This document shows, one piece after another, positions 45,013 through 54,070 of a stretch of DNA of 64,000 nucleotides. The stretch spans positions 501,349 through 565,348 of the forward strand of contig NZ_GG697129.1 of NCBI RefSeq assembly GCF_000160575.1. The letters are read 5' to 3'. This stretch comes from Weissella paramesenteroides ATCC 33313 (GTDB taxonomy: Bacteria > Bacillota > Bacilli > Lactobacillales > Lactobacillaceae). The notes beneath the pieces are model-generated. The model made no database searches. It saw only the letters and a program-made list of their open reading frames with translations, and was not told the DNA's origin. How positions within the stretch are numbered: position 1 is the stretch's first letter; each line of letters opens with the position of its first letter. The translations under genes were made by a program, and so were the position numbers.

Positions 45013-46767
45013 ATGTCAAAGATGATAGCAGGACAAGCATTAGCAAAAGTTTTAGAGAAGTGGGACGTTGATCACGTCTACGGTATAACAGCAGATTCAA
45101 TCAATAATTTAGTTGATGGTTTGTACTTAGAACGCGAAAATATTAAGTACATTCAGGTACGCCATGAAGAAATTGGCGCTTTAGCAGCTGCGGCCGATTC
45201 AAAACTAACTGGTACAATCGGGGTTGCTTTTGGTTCAGCCGGACCAGGTTCAGTACATATGTTAAATGGTTTGTATGATGCAAAAATGGATCATACACCC
45301 GTTTTGGCTTTGGTCGGTCAATCAGCGACTGGGGTAATGAATACTAACTTCTTCCAAGAAATGAATCAGGATCCCATCTTTGCGGATGTTGCGACATTCC
45401 ATAAGCAAGTTGTCAACGCTGATCAAATTCCTAAAGTAATTGACGAAGCTATTCGTTCAGCGTATGCCACACGATCAGTATCAGTTGTTATCTTACCAGA
45501 TGACTTATCTGGACAAGAAATTGACTACAATGAATTCAAAACTGCAAATTTGAAGCAAAACCAATTAGACTTAGCCATCTCATCAGATGACGTTACGCGT
45601 GTCGCAGAGGCTATTAAAGCTGCCAAGCGACCAATCATGTACGTTGGCCAAGGTGTCCGTGGCGCACGTGAAGCAGCAGTGGCTGTTTCTGAAAAATTTG
45701 GACTACCAGTCTTATCATCGGCCCCCGCAACAGACGTTTTCCCAACAAGTCACCCAAATTACATGGGTGCCCGTGGTCGTTTAGGTGCAAAGTCTGGTTT
45801 TGAAGTTAGCCAAGCCAGTGACTTGATCTTATTTATCGGTACCAACTTCCCATTTGCACGTTATATGCCACAAGATAAGACAATTATTCAAGTGAATAAT
45901 AATTTGGCTGATTTAGGTAAGCAAATTGATGCAAATATCACCGTGTTAGCTGATGCACACCGCTTCTTAGCAGCCTTAGCAGATACTGATTATCAAGCTG
46001 AACCAACTGCCTTCCTCAAGGCAGCCCAAAAAGATCGCGTTCTATGGTTAAACTGGTTAGATAAGCTTGCCAACGATGACGATAAGGGACTCCGTGCTGA
46101 AGGTGTATTAAAGGCCATCAAGGAGAATGCGACCGACAATGCTGTCTTTGGTCTTGATGTTGGTAACAACACTGAATGGTCACTTCGTCAATTACCTTTT
46201 GATAATGATCAAAAGTTTACGATGTCAGCTTGGTACGGTACAATGGGATTTGGACTACCAGCTGGACTAGCTGGTAAGTTAAGCTTCCCAGAGCGCCAAG
46301 TTTGGTCTATTTCTGGTGATGGTGGTTACGCCATGGTCATGCCTGATCTATTGACCGAAGTAAAGTACAACCTACCTGTTATCAATGTCGTCCTAGAAAA
46401 CCGTTCATTTGGATTCATTGCTCACGAAAAAATTCAGGCAAACCAAGCACCTTATGGTATTGATCTATTAGGCGCCGATTGGGGAAAGATGGCTGATAAC
46501 ATGGGAGCTATTGGCTTCACTGTGACAAACCTTGCCGAATTGCATGATGCCATGATTAAAATCAATGACCTACAAGCAAACGGTAATACAAAGCCAATTG
46601 TATTGGATGCCAAAATTCAAGATATTGACCCAATTGATACAAACTTTATGCCTCTTGAAACCAGTATCTTTGGCAAAGAAATGGTACAAAATTACCGTGA
46701 AACTTATGACCTATCTGCAGATGAGCAACCTGCATTTAGTGATATTCTAAAAGAATTTGAAAATTAA
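45013..46767 (+). CDS. pox: Pyruvate oxidase (TPP/FAD, H2O2-forming)
   Basis: The 584-residue protein has the N-terminal PYR domain with the catalytic Glu (VRHEEIGALAAAAD), central FAD domain and the TPP-binding motif SGDGGYAMVMPDL..NVVLEN. Pyruvate + phosphate + O2 gives acetyl phosphate, CO2 and H2O2. GAAAGGAAG precedes the ATG. Together with the lactate oxidase at 33497 it would form a lactate to acetate path yielding ATP and two H2O2. It is monocistronic and flanked by a hairpin downstream. Confidence 0.92.
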   Translation: MSKMIAGQALAKVLEKWDVDHVYGITADSINNLVDGLYLERENIKYIQVRHEEIGALAAAADSKLTGTIGVAFGSAGPGSVHMLNGLYDAKMDHTPVLALVGQSATGVMNTNFFQEMNQDPIFADVATFHKQVVNADQIPKVIDEAIRSAYATRSVSVVILPDDLSGQEIDYNEFKTANLKQNQLDLAISSDDVTRVAEAIKAAKRPIMYVGQGVRGAREAAVAVSEKFGLPVLSSAPATDVFPTSHPNYMGARGRLGAKSGFEVSQASDLILFIGTNFPFARYMPQDKTIIQVNNNLADLGKQIDANITVLADAHRFLAALADTDYQAEPTAFLKAAQKDRVLWLNWLDKLANDDDKGLRAEGVLKAIKENATDNAVFGLDVGNNTEWSLRQLPFDNDQKFTMSAWYGTMGFGLPAGLAGKLSFPERQVWSISGDGGYAMVMPDLLTEVKYNLPVINVVLENRSFGFIAHEKIQANQAPYGIDLLGADWGKMADNMGAIGFTVTNLAELHDAMIKINDLQANGNTKPIVLDAKIQDIDPIDTNFMPLETSIFGKEMVQNYRETYDLSADEQPAFSDILKEFEN

Positions 46768-46843
46768 TTTAATTAGTTAAAATCTCTCACTTCCTACAAA
46801 CCAACTAATTAAATTTATTGAATATATGACAAAAATGCTTTAG

Positions 46844-46886
46844 AACCACCAACTTATCCAATTAAAGCGGGTAGGTTGGTGGCTCT
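46844..46886 (+). terminator. Terminator after pyruvate oxidase
   Basis: AACCACCAAC and GTTGGTGG(CT) pair with a weaker inner TATCC/GGGTA extension, followed by CTATTT. The T-run is modest. Confidence 0.55.
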
Positions 46887-47011
46887 ATTTGTATACAACA
46901 CTTACTGATGTTCCTGATTAGAATTTTATTGTTAATTGTTACCGACCAGCTTATAATTCAAGATAAATATCGCACACTGCTTTTAATTAATCTTAAGGAC
47001 AACAATTTATT

Positions 47012-47419
47012 ATGAAAAAAATATATTTCATTTGTACGGGTAATTCTTGTCGTAGCCAAATTGCTGAAGGCTATGCAAAATTATATTTTGCTAACCAGAA
47101 CGTCGTGATTCGTAGTGCTGGCGTTGAGACACATGGACTCAACCCACGGGCAGTTGCGATTATGCAAGAAGATGGTGTTGATATTTCTCAACAAACCTCA
47201 GACTTAATTGATCTAGATTATTTTAATCAATGTGACCTTATTGTCACATTATGTGGGGATGCTCGTGATAAGTGCCCAGTCATCCCCAATATGGGTAAAC
47301 ACCTACATTGGGATTTACCTGATCCAGCCCGTGCAACTGGCTCAGACGAAGAAATTATGGCAATATTTCGTCAAGTACGGAATGAAATTAAACAACGTGT
47401 GCAAGAACTAATCAATTAA
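47012..47419 (+). CDS. arsC: Thioredoxin-coupled arsenate reductase (LMW phosphatase fold)
   Basis: The 135-residue enzyme has the CX5R phosphate loop CTGNSCRS (Cys8, Arg14) and the resolving cysteines Cys81 and Cys88 (LCGDARDKCP), the three-cysteine relay of Bacillus-type ArsC. It reduces arsenate to arsenite with thioredoxin. DLPDPA supplies the general acid. There is no arsR, arsB or acr3 next to it, so it is an orphan. Confidence 0.9.
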   Translation: MKKIYFICTGNSCRSQIAEGYAKLYFANQNVVIRSAGVETHGLNPRAVAIMQEDGVDISQQTSDLIDLDYFNQCDLIVTLCGDARDKCPVIPNMGKHLHWDLPDPARATGSDEEIMAIFRQVRNEIKQRVQELIN

Positions 47420-47424
47420 AAACT

Positions 47425-47486
47425 AAAAAAGGACAGCTATTATGTCATCTGAAATTCATTCAGTGACTGCCTAGCTGTCTTTTTTT
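47425..47486. terminator. Bidirectional terminator
   Basis: AAAAAAGGACAGCTA and TAGCTGTCTTTTTTT form the outer stem (one bulge), between arsC and the convergent LiaF-like gene. Confidence 0.8.
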
Positions 47487-47487
47487 A

Positions 47488-48234
47488 TTAAATATAATGT
47501 ACATTAACTTGGCCAAAACTTACCTGACCACGTAAATGAACTGTAATACCTTCTACATCAGAAATAACGCTATCAGGGACATTTACTGTACCCATTGTAT
47601 ACTCCAGTTCATTCGATACTTGCCAGTCTTTTGGTATGAATAGTTCTGCTTGACCCATTGACACATTCAAATTTACGACCAAATCGGATTGTGCAGGGAC
47701 AACATCATCAAAGTATGCTTTTAAATCTCCTAAACTTACTTCAAAAGTCACTTGTTCTAATTGCTTATTGTGCAAATATCGTGTACTAGAGGTCACTTTG
47801 TCCACAAAATACAAAGCCGTATCAGTATCTTCATTGGTATGTGCATTAAAATGTCTGCTATGAATATTTTCCTCGAAGTAGTGTGCGCCATGATGATAAT
47901 TCATCATTCGTTTACGATGGTGCTTTGCAATCCAAGGATGAAAAATCAACGATAGGCCAATATTCACAAGAATAGCAATTAAGATAATCATCCAAATCGA
48001 AATATGGGCAATTCCCAACGCACTAGCGTATACAATACTCAATGCTGCTAGCGAAAAAACAATACCACTAATCCAAAGACTAACTAAACTAGTGATAAAA
48101 GTTGCTGCTAAAAACAGTGTAAAAATTAACGTCCAGGGACTATATGAATAGGTGAACCAATCGAGTTGGCTACCTAACAAAATTGCTGCACCAATCAGGG
48201 CAAAACTTCCCCAAAACCATCTACCTTTTTTCAA
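47488..48234 (-). CDS. LiaF-like membrane protein (four TM segments plus C-terminal LiaF domain)
   Basis: The start is the TTG at 48234 with AGGAG nine bases before it. The 248-residue protein has four hydrophobic N-terminal segments (about residues 1-100) and a C-terminal beta-rich LiaF/cell-wall-active-antibiotic-response domain (LGDLKAYFDDVVPAQSDLVV, MGQAELFIP, FGQVNVHY). It follows the LytTR regulator by five bases. LiaF proteins inhibit envelope-stress signalling; here no LiaRS pair is present, so LytTR is the likely partner. Confidence 0.8.
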   Translation of the reverse strand: MKKGRWFWGSFALIGAAILLGSQLDWFTYSYSPWTLIFTLFLAATFITSLVSLWISGIVFSLAALSIVYASALGIAHISIWMIILIAILVNIGLSLIFHPWIAKHHRKRMMNYHHGAHYFEENIHSRHFNAHTNEDTDTALYFVDKVTSSTRYLHNKQLEQVTFEVSLGDLKAYFDDVVPAQSDLVVNLNVSMGQAELFIPKDWQVSNELEYTMGTVNVPDSVISDVEGITVHLRGQVSFGQVNVHYI

Positions 48235-48239
48235 ATCAA

Positions 48240-48689
48240 TTAACTCCTCTCGTCTAACTGACGTTTAAATTCTTGATAATATGCTCGTGAAACATAGAGC
48301 TGTTTGTGACTGTTTCGAAATCTAACTAAGTTTCTACGTAATGAATGATCAACTGAAAAAATTTGTTGCAGATTAACAATCGTTGATTTTGAACTACGTA
48401 TAAAAGTAAGTGGCAAGCTTTCTTCTAACTCATATAACTTTAGTGATACTTCGTAAGTACTGTCAGCTGTATGTGCACAAACTTTTCGATCAACTGTCTC
48501 AAAGAATAAAATATTTTCTAAATCAATAAAATAACGAATACCTTCCTGATAGAAAGCAATTTTTGGTTGTTCTTTAAATTGCTCAGTTATCTCCTGCATT
48601 AAACGATTTATCTGATCATTCACGTCAGGCGTACGAATTGTTATTTCAGTGTCTGTCAGTCGTTCGTCGACTTCAAGATTGATTTTCAC
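48240..48689 (-). CDS. LytTR-domain DNA-binding regulator
   Basis: The start chosen is the GTG at 48689, behind GGAGGTGG, giving 149 residues. The C-terminal LytTR domain (about residues 50-149) has IRYFIDLENILFFETVDRKV, RSSKSTIVNL and the SRAYYQEFKRQL end. There is no receiver domain, so it is a minimal one-component regulator whose activity is probably set by the co-transcribed LiaF-like membrane protein. Confidence 0.85.
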   Translation of the reverse strand: MKINLEVDERLTDTEITIRTPDVNDQINRLMQEITEQFKEQPKIAFYQEGIRYFIDLENILFFETVDRKVCAHTADSTYEVSLKLYELEESLPLTFIRSSKSTIVNLQQIFSVDHSLRRNLVRFRNSHKQLYVSRAYYQEFKRQLDERS

Positions 48690-48848
48690 CCGTGCCACCT
48701 CCTTCTTTAATCAAAGCTTTGATGTTTATTATTTAACACTGAAAATCGCAAAAAAGAAAGGCAAATTGCCTATGTGGTAAGATTCTGTGCGTAACAGGTG
48801 CATATATTATGATAAACTCAATCCAAAATATGTATGTGAATTTAAAAA

Positions 48849-48884
48849 AGCCACCAATCTAATTAAAATTGGCGACTTTCTAGC
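48849..48884 (-). terminator. Terminator after phzF
   Basis: On the minus strand AAAGTCGCCAAT pairs with ATTGGTGGCTTT (two G-U pairs) and is followed by TTT. It lies about 95 bases after the phzF stop. Confidence 0.6.
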
Positions 48885-48978
48885 TATCTTATAATCACTG
48901 GTCTATCATTATTTCCCATAAGTATTATTAGTTGGGAAAGTAGGTTTGCTTCTAATTGTTCTGGATTATCTCCTCAAA

Positions 48979-49842
48979 TCAGATAGATAGTTGGCCATCA
49001 ATACAAATTTCTGCAAATCCACCTAATAAAATTTGATTATCATCAGAAAACTTGACGCTGACATAGCCGTCTCGTCCTAAACAAGATCCCTGGCTAGCCA
49101 CATAATCTGATGAACTTAATAACTGATGGTCTCTAACCATAACCGCGACACAGCCATTACCACTTCCACAAACCGGATCCTCATCTGCGCCTTCATTGGG
49201 AGCAAACGACCGTACTTCAAAATTTGTCTGACTATTTTCTGGATATTGACCAAAGACTGTCACACCAGTCACACCCTCTGCAATCGCTTGTGATAATAGA
49301 TTCATATCTGGTTGCAGAGCAAGCACTTGTTCGGCACTAGATAATTGCAATGTATACCAAACTGCTCCCACATCAATTGTTGCCGCTAAATGAATCTCGC
49401 TAGCAGATACACCCAGAGCCTTGCTAAAAGCCTTAACTTGTTCTGCCTGCAACGGACTTTTTTTAGATTCAGGTAATGTCAAAAATAACCCCGCATCAGT
49501 TACGTCAATCCGTACCAATCCCTGTTGACATTCCTGAACTAAATACTGCCCGTGTTTTGGTATCAAACCTGACTTTAAAACCGCGTAAGCTGATCCGATC
49601 ATTGGATGTCCTGCAAACGGCAATTCATTTTGTGGTGTAAAAATACGTAACCGATAATCTGCTTGTGAATTAGTTGGCGTACAAACAAAAGTTGTTTCAG
49701 ACAAATGAATCCAGTTTGCAATTTGTTGCATTTCAGTTGTTGAAAGTTTATCACCATCTAATACCACGGCCACTGGATTGCCTTTAAATGGTACTTGAGT
49801 AAAAACATCGATTTGCTTGAAGGGTGTTATTCTCTTTAACAT
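48979..49842 (-). CDS. PhzF-family isomerase
   Basis: The 287-residue protein starts at the ATG at 49842 (MLKRITPFKQIDVFTQVPFKGNPVAV), which matches the family N-terminus; the longer frame uses a GTG without conserved sequence. Two diaminopimelate-epimerase-like halves contain LSETTFV (catalytic Glu), ELPFAGHPMIGSA and DEDPVCGSGNG. PhzF proteins isomerise small molecules; outside phenazine producers the substrate is unknown. It diverges from a LysR regulator, a frequent pairing. Confidence 0.85.
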   Translation of the reverse strand: MLKRITPFKQIDVFTQVPFKGNPVAVVLDGDKLSTTEMQQIANWIHLSETTFVCTPTNSQADYRLRIFTPQNELPFAGHPMIGSAYAVLKSGLIPKHGQYLVQECQQGLVRIDVTDAGLFLTLPESKKSPLQAEQVKAFSKALGVSASEIHLAATIDVGAVWYTLQLSSAEQVLALQPDMNLLSQAIAEGVTGVTVFGQYPENSQTNFEVRSFAPNEGADEDPVCGSGNGCVAVMVRDHQLLSSSDYVASQGSCLGRDGYVSVKFSDDNQILLGGFAEICIDGQLSI

Positions 49843-49975
49843 ATTTTTGCACACTTTCTTTTGAATATTTAAACACGACACAAATCTTGATGAATAATTG
49901 TGTCTAGTATATATTGGTTTGTAAAATTAGAAAAACAAATATTTCTTATTTAAACATTAGAAAGAGTAATGCGTC

Positions 49976-50851
49976 ATGAATTCATTTTTAATTTTACAAA
50001 AGGTTATCGAACTTGGTAGCTTTACTAAAGCTGCTGAAGTACTAGGTTATACACAATCGTCGGTTAGTCAAATCATTGCCTCACTTGAAGACCAGCTTTC
50101 AATAAAACTACTAAATCGTTCGCGAACAGGTGTGACCCTAACTTTGGAGGGTCAACAACTTTATCCACTGATTCAGCAAACAATTCGCCAATATCAAGCC
50201 GTCCAAGAAAAAGCAACTGAAATACGGGGATTAGAGACTGGCGTTATTCGTATTGGAACAATCTCAAGCATTACCGTGCACTGGCTGCCCAATCTTATTA
50301 AAAAATTTAAAACGAATTACCCCAACGTAGAATTTGTACTTTATCAAGGTGACTACAACTCAATCGCTGATTGGATTCGCACAAATGCGGTTGATTTTGG
50401 TTTTACAACACCTGCTATGGCAAAAGACTTCAAGACTATTCCCATCAAAACTAATGAAATGTTAGCTGTTTTACCAAAAAATCATCCACTAGCAGCATAC
50501 CCAGGAAAGCCATTAAGTTTAGATGCCATAAAAGATGATCCGCTAATTTTGATTGAAGAGGGTGGTTTTAGTGAACCATTAAATGCTTTTGCAGCCGCTG
50601 GTGTGACACCCAATATAAAATACCGCATCCATGATGATTATGCGATCATGACGATGGTGGAAGCGGGGTTAGGAGTCAGCATTTTAGCTAAACTTGTACT
50701 ACAACGCATGCCATTTAATATTGTGACACGTCCATTGGATCCAGTAATTAACCGTGAGCTTGCGATTGCTTGTCAAAATAAACAGCGTCTCCCAATCGCT
50801 AGCCAGTATTTTATTCAAGAAATACTCGCTAATAAGGCAGATTTACGATAA
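49976..50851 (+). CDS. LysR-family transcriptional regulator
   Basis: The 291-residue protein has the LysR winged helix (FTKAAEVLGYTQSSVSQIIASLE) and a periplasmic-binding-protein-like effector domain (VIRIGTISSITVHWLP, DFGFTTPA, GLGVSILAKLVL). It is divergent from phzF and probably controls it, with the shared 130-base promoter between. Ligand unknown. Confidence 0.88.
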   Translation: MNSFLILQKVIELGSFTKAAEVLGYTQSSVSQIIASLEDQLSIKLLNRSRTGVTLTLEGQQLYPLIQQTIRQYQAVQEKATEIRGLETGVIRIGTISSITVHWLPNLIKKFKTNYPNVEFVLYQGDYNSIADWIRTNAVDFGFTTPAMAKDFKTIPIKTNEMLAVLPKNHPLAAYPGKPLSLDAIKDDPLILIEEGGFSEPLNAFAAAGVTPNIKYRIHDDYAIMTMVEAGLGVSILAKLVLQRMPFNIVTRPLDPVINRELAIACQNKQRLPIASQYFIQEILANKADLR

Positions 50852-50883
50852 CAAGTAAAAAAGATAGGGGCATCACATCCCAA

Positions 50884-52146
50884 TCAATCTAGCACCGGAT
50901 ATGCTGCCGTCATTGTTAACTTTTCTGTACTTTTTAATTTTTCAATCATTGTCCGAAACTGTTGCACAGAAATTGATTTGGTCTTATAGCTCAACTCGGT
51001 CGCTAAATTATTTTTTTGTTTGCTAAGGGTTTGTTGATGTTTGTGATGATTAGGGGTTAGCGTTACGCGTGCTTCATCTTTTGATACCAGGGTTAAAAAA
51101 TAATGATCCTTTTGTTGTTGCGGTACTAATAAATCAGTTGTTCGCCTAAAGTTGTTAAACTTCGCACCAGTTTGATGTTGCTGCAAATCCTTTACTGTCG
51201 CAAGAACGTCACTCAAGACGCTGTTAGCAGTAGGTAGTTCGCCGGCACCGGCACCATAAAACATGACTTCACCAACAGATGAACCCGTCACTAACACCGC
51301 ATTGTTTTCATTTTTGATTGTTGCAAGTGGGTCATCTTTGCGGACAAACATTGGTTCGACAGAAACCGATAACTTATCATCCACAGGTCTGGCTTGACCA
51401 ATCAGTTTAATGACATATCCCCATTTTTGTGCCCGTAAAATATCTGCCTTTGTAATTTGCGTAATTCCTGTCACAAAAATGTTTTCCAAAGGAACAGTCA
51501 CACCAAAAGCAAATTGCGTTAAGATGGCCATCTTGTATGCTGCATCTTTGCCGCTGACATCATTCGTTGGATCTGTCTCAGCCAGTCCCAACTCCTTTGC
51601 CTGTTGAAGCGCCTCATTGTAAGTCAGTTCATTTTCACTCATTTGTGTCAAAATATAGTTACTTGTTCCATTGATAATTCCTGCAACTGACGTTATTTGA
51701 TCAGCAGCAAAAGATGTTGCGATGGTTCTTAAAATAGGAATACCACCAGCCACGCTTGCTTCATATAGGAGATTGACATGATTTTTCTGTGCATGTTCAA
51801 TTAATTCATTACCATAAGTCGCCAGTAAGTCTTTATTAGCCGTAATCACATTTTTACCACTATCAAGTAGTGCTTCAATGTATGATTTAGCCGGCTCAAT
51901 TGTTCCCATAACCTCAATCACAATCTGAATTTCATCATCATTAACGATGTCAGCGATATGATTGGTTAGTTTAATACCTGCTAAATCAACATGACGTTGT
52001 TTTGCCAAATTTGCAACAACAATCGTTTTAATTTGTAGCTGACACCCACTGGTTGCGAGTATCTTTTGCTGGTTATTTTGGATAATTCGTACGACACCTG
52101 TACCGACAGTACCTAGACCAACAATGCCAAGTTTAATTGTTTTCAT
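50884..52146 (-). CDS. hom: Homoserine dehydrogenase
   Basis: The 420-residue enzyme starts at the ATG at 52146 with AGAGGGAG upstream. It has the NAD-binding motif GIVGLGTVGTGVVRI, the ANKDLLATYG motif with the catalytic Lys, the homoserine motif INGTSNYILTQM, EPTD-like AETDPTNDVSGKDAAYK and a short C-terminal regulatory tail. It reduces aspartate semialdehyde to homoserine, the branch point for Met and Thr. Located behind a T-box leader whose specifier triplet reads ATG, it is under tRNA-Met control. Confidence 0.92.
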   Translation of the reverse strand: MKTIKLGIVGLGTVGTGVVRIIQNNQQKILATSGCQLQIKTIVVANLAKQRHVDLAGIKLTNHIADIVNDDEIQIVIEVMGTIEPAKSYIEALLDSGKNVITANKDLLATYGNELIEHAQKNHVNLLYEASVAGGIPILRTIATSFAADQITSVAGIINGTSNYILTQMSENELTYNEALQQAKELGLAETDPTNDVSGKDAAYKMAILTQFAFGVTVPLENIFVTGITQITKADILRAQKWGYVIKLIGQARPVDDKLSVSVEPMFVRKDDPLATIKNENNAVLVTGSSVGEVMFYGAGAGELPTANSVLSDVLATVKDLQQHQTGAKFNNFRRTTDLLVPQQQKDHYFLTLVSKDEARVTLTPNHHKHQQTLSKQKNNLATELSYKTKSISVQQFRTMIEKLKSTEKLTMTAAYPVLD

Positions 52147-52186
52147 CAAATCTCCCTCTAACTTACTTCAAAATCTTTTATTAACT

Positions 52187-52445
52187 AAAAAACGCCCTGG
52201 AAACTAATTCCAGGACGCAAAATGCGTGATACCACCCTTGTTCTCAACCAGTTCACACTAGTTGACTCAGTAAGTCCCATCAGACTCAGATACGGTAATG
52301 GGTATCAAACACACTAATTTTACCAACTCGACTCAATCAGTGAAGATTTCAAGACCATATTCGTAAATCGTTTGTCACTTACTCTCAGCATAGGTAAGCT
52401 CTCTGTAGAAAACGACTTTTACTACTCATCTCTTCATTATCTTTT
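52187..52445 (-). promoter_or_regulatory. T-box leader for hom, specifier reads ATG (Met)
   Basis: On the minus strand the T-box core AAGGGTGGTATCACGC (complement near 52225-52240) precedes a terminator (CGTCCTGGAA/TTTCCAGGGCG plus T-run, 52187-52217). Stem I contains GAATATGGTCTTGAAATC, which aligns with GAAGATGAGCTTAGAGTC in the metI leader so that ATG falls in the same place. I infer a tRNA-Met response rather than Thr. Confidence 0.88.
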
Positions 52446-52460
52446 AATATATTGAGCTAA

Positions 52461-52489
52461 ATTATAGATTTCAATTTTTTATTTGTCAA
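52461..52489 (-). promoter_or_regulatory. Consensus promoter for the hom leader
   Basis: TTGACA (minus, 52489-52484) and TATAAT (52466-52461) are separated by 17 bases, a perfect sigma-A promoter. Confidence 0.85.
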
Positions 52490-52568
52490 TCGCAATATTC
52501 CAATTAAAATAACGATTTTTCGTCAGATACTCATCAATCAGAAACAAAACCATCACATAAATTTCCGT

Positions 52569-52597
52569 TTGACAGAAAAAATGACAAGTGATACTAT
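52569..52597 (+). promoter_or_regulatory. Promoter for the metI-metC T-box leader
   Basis: TTGACA (52569-52574) and TACTAT (52592-52597) are separated by 17 bases, about 110 bases from the divergent hom promoter. Confidence 0.8.
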
Positions 52598-52611
52598 GAG
52601 AAAAATTAAAA

Positions 52612-52890
52612 ATAAATTAGACGTTGAAAAGAAGAGTAATTGTTTAAACTAGTAGACAGAGAAGCCCGCTCGGTGAAAAGGGTAATTCGTGCGAACAATG
52701 AAGATGAGCTTAGAGTCTAGATATTGGTCATCCGGCTGATATTCTCGGTGTGGTGCCCGTTACAATCACCGGGTTTACTGAAAAGTGAACTTATTGAGCC
52801 TATTTAGTGTGAACTAATGGGAAACTCAGGTGGTACCACGAAGCTTTCGCCCTGTGCATTTATTGCATAGAGTGAAAGCTTTTTTATTTT
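52612..52890 (+). promoter_or_regulatory. T-box leader (Met) for the metI-metC-ABC operon
   Basis: The leader has Stem I with GAAGATGAGCTTAGAGTC (ATG specifier), the T-box core CTCAGGTGGTACCACG (52825-52840) and a terminator (AAGCTTTC..TGCA/TGCA..GAAAGCTT plus T6, 52841-52886). It shares 19 bases AAACTAGTAGACAGAGAAG with the metA leader. Confidence 0.92.
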
Positions 52891-52924
52891 GCTACGCAGC
52901 TATATTAGAAAGGACGTATAAATA

Positions 52925-54067
52925 ATGGCCAAACAAGAACAACTAGAAACATATTTAGTACAATCTGGTAACAGAACCGATGATCAAAAGACGGGTGCTG
53001 TCTCGACACCTGTGTATTTTTCAACTGCCTTCAGACACCCTGGACTGGGGGACTCAACTGGTTATGACTATGCTCGTGAGACAAATCCAACACGTGACGT
53101 TCTGCAAAATACGCTCAGCAAACTAGAAAATGGTTATCAGGCTTTTGCGTTAAGTTCTGGTATGGCTGCTATCCAGTTAGCTTTTTCAAAATTTAAAACT
53201 GGCGACAAAATCATTATCTCTGATGATTTGTATGGTGGTTCATTTCGATACTTTGATGATTTACATGAGAATTATGCCATTGACTTTATTACTTGGGATG
53301 GGCAAGATTTCAGATTTTTGGCTGATGCGGTTGCTGATCCGGCAGTAAAAGCAGTTTGGTTAGAAACCCCATCAAATCCCACAATGAAAGTTATTGATAT
53401 TCAGAAAACAGCTGCCATTGCTCATCAATATCAAACAGAAGTCTTTGTTGACAATACTTTTTACACACCAATTATCCAACGGCCATTAGATGACGGTGCT
53501 GATGTTGTTGTGCACAGTGCGACAAAGTATTTGGGTGGTCACAACGACATATTAGGTGGGGCAGTTGTGTGTAAAAGTGCTGAAAATGCTGAGATCTACG
53601 AAAAAAATCTCACAACAACTGGTGCGGTCCTAGATCCATTTTCGTGTTGGTTATTAATTCGCAGTCTTAAAACTTTACCATTACGTATTGAAAAACATGA
53701 AAAAAATGCTCAAGCGATTGTGGCCGCTCTCCAAACTAACCCTTTGATTACACAGATTTTATACCCTGGTCGCGGGGGCATGATCAGTTTTTATATTCAT
53801 GATGAAAGCTTAGTTGATCCATTTCTAAGACATCTAAAAATCATCTCTTTTGCTGAAAGTCTTGGTGGTGTTGAAAGTTTAATCACGGTACCAGCCACAC
53901 AAACGCATGCTGATTTAAGTGAAGAACAGCGTCAAAAGAAGCATATTACGAAGAGCTTACTGCGTTTCTCGGTCGGCATCGAGGACAGTGAGGACCTAAT
54001 TCAAGACATTCAACAGGCATTGGCACAGGCAGAAATAGCGTTAACCGCTAATGCAACGGAGGTTTAA
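52925..54067 (+). CDS. metI: Cystathionine gamma-synthase / O-acetylhomoserine thiolyase (MetI-like)
   Basis: The 380-residue gamma-family PLP enzyme has [20 protein letters not shown], the aspartate in [11 protein letters not shown] and the PLP lysine in [13 protein letters not shown]. Its place directly before metC matches the metI-metC pair of Bacillus. It joins O-acetylhomoserine and cysteine to cystathionine. AAAGGA precedes the ATG. Regulated by tRNA-Met through the T-box leader. The exact split of activities between this and the next gene is inferred from order. Confidence 0.82.
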   Translation: MAKQEQLETYLVQSGNRTDDQKTGAVSTPVYFSTAFRHPGLGDSTGYDYARETNPTRDVLQNTLSKLENGYQAFALSSGMAAIQLAFSKFKTGDKIIISDDLYGGSFRYFDDLHENYAIDFITWDGQDFRFLADAVADPAVKAVWLETPSNPTMKVIDIQKTAAIAHQYQTEVFVDNTFYTPIIQRPLDDGADVVVHSATKYLGGHNDILGGAVVCKSAENAEIYEKNLTTTGAVLDPFSCWLLIRSLKTLPLRIEKHEKNAQAIVAALQTNPLITQILYPGRGGMISFYIHDESLVDPFLRHLKIISFAESLGGVESLITVPATQTHADLSEEQRQKKHITKSLLRFSVGIEDSEDLIQDIQQALAQAEIALTANATEV

Positions 54068-54070
54068 AAT

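Noticed and set aside
10023..47419. Arsenic operon linking the ArsB/NhaD-type permease to arsC
   Set aside because: The two are 36 kb apart, no arsR is seen, and the permease has its own small partner gene.
48979..49842. PhzF as evidence of phenazine synthesis
   Set aside because: No other phenazine genes are near; the family is widespread in bacteria that make none.
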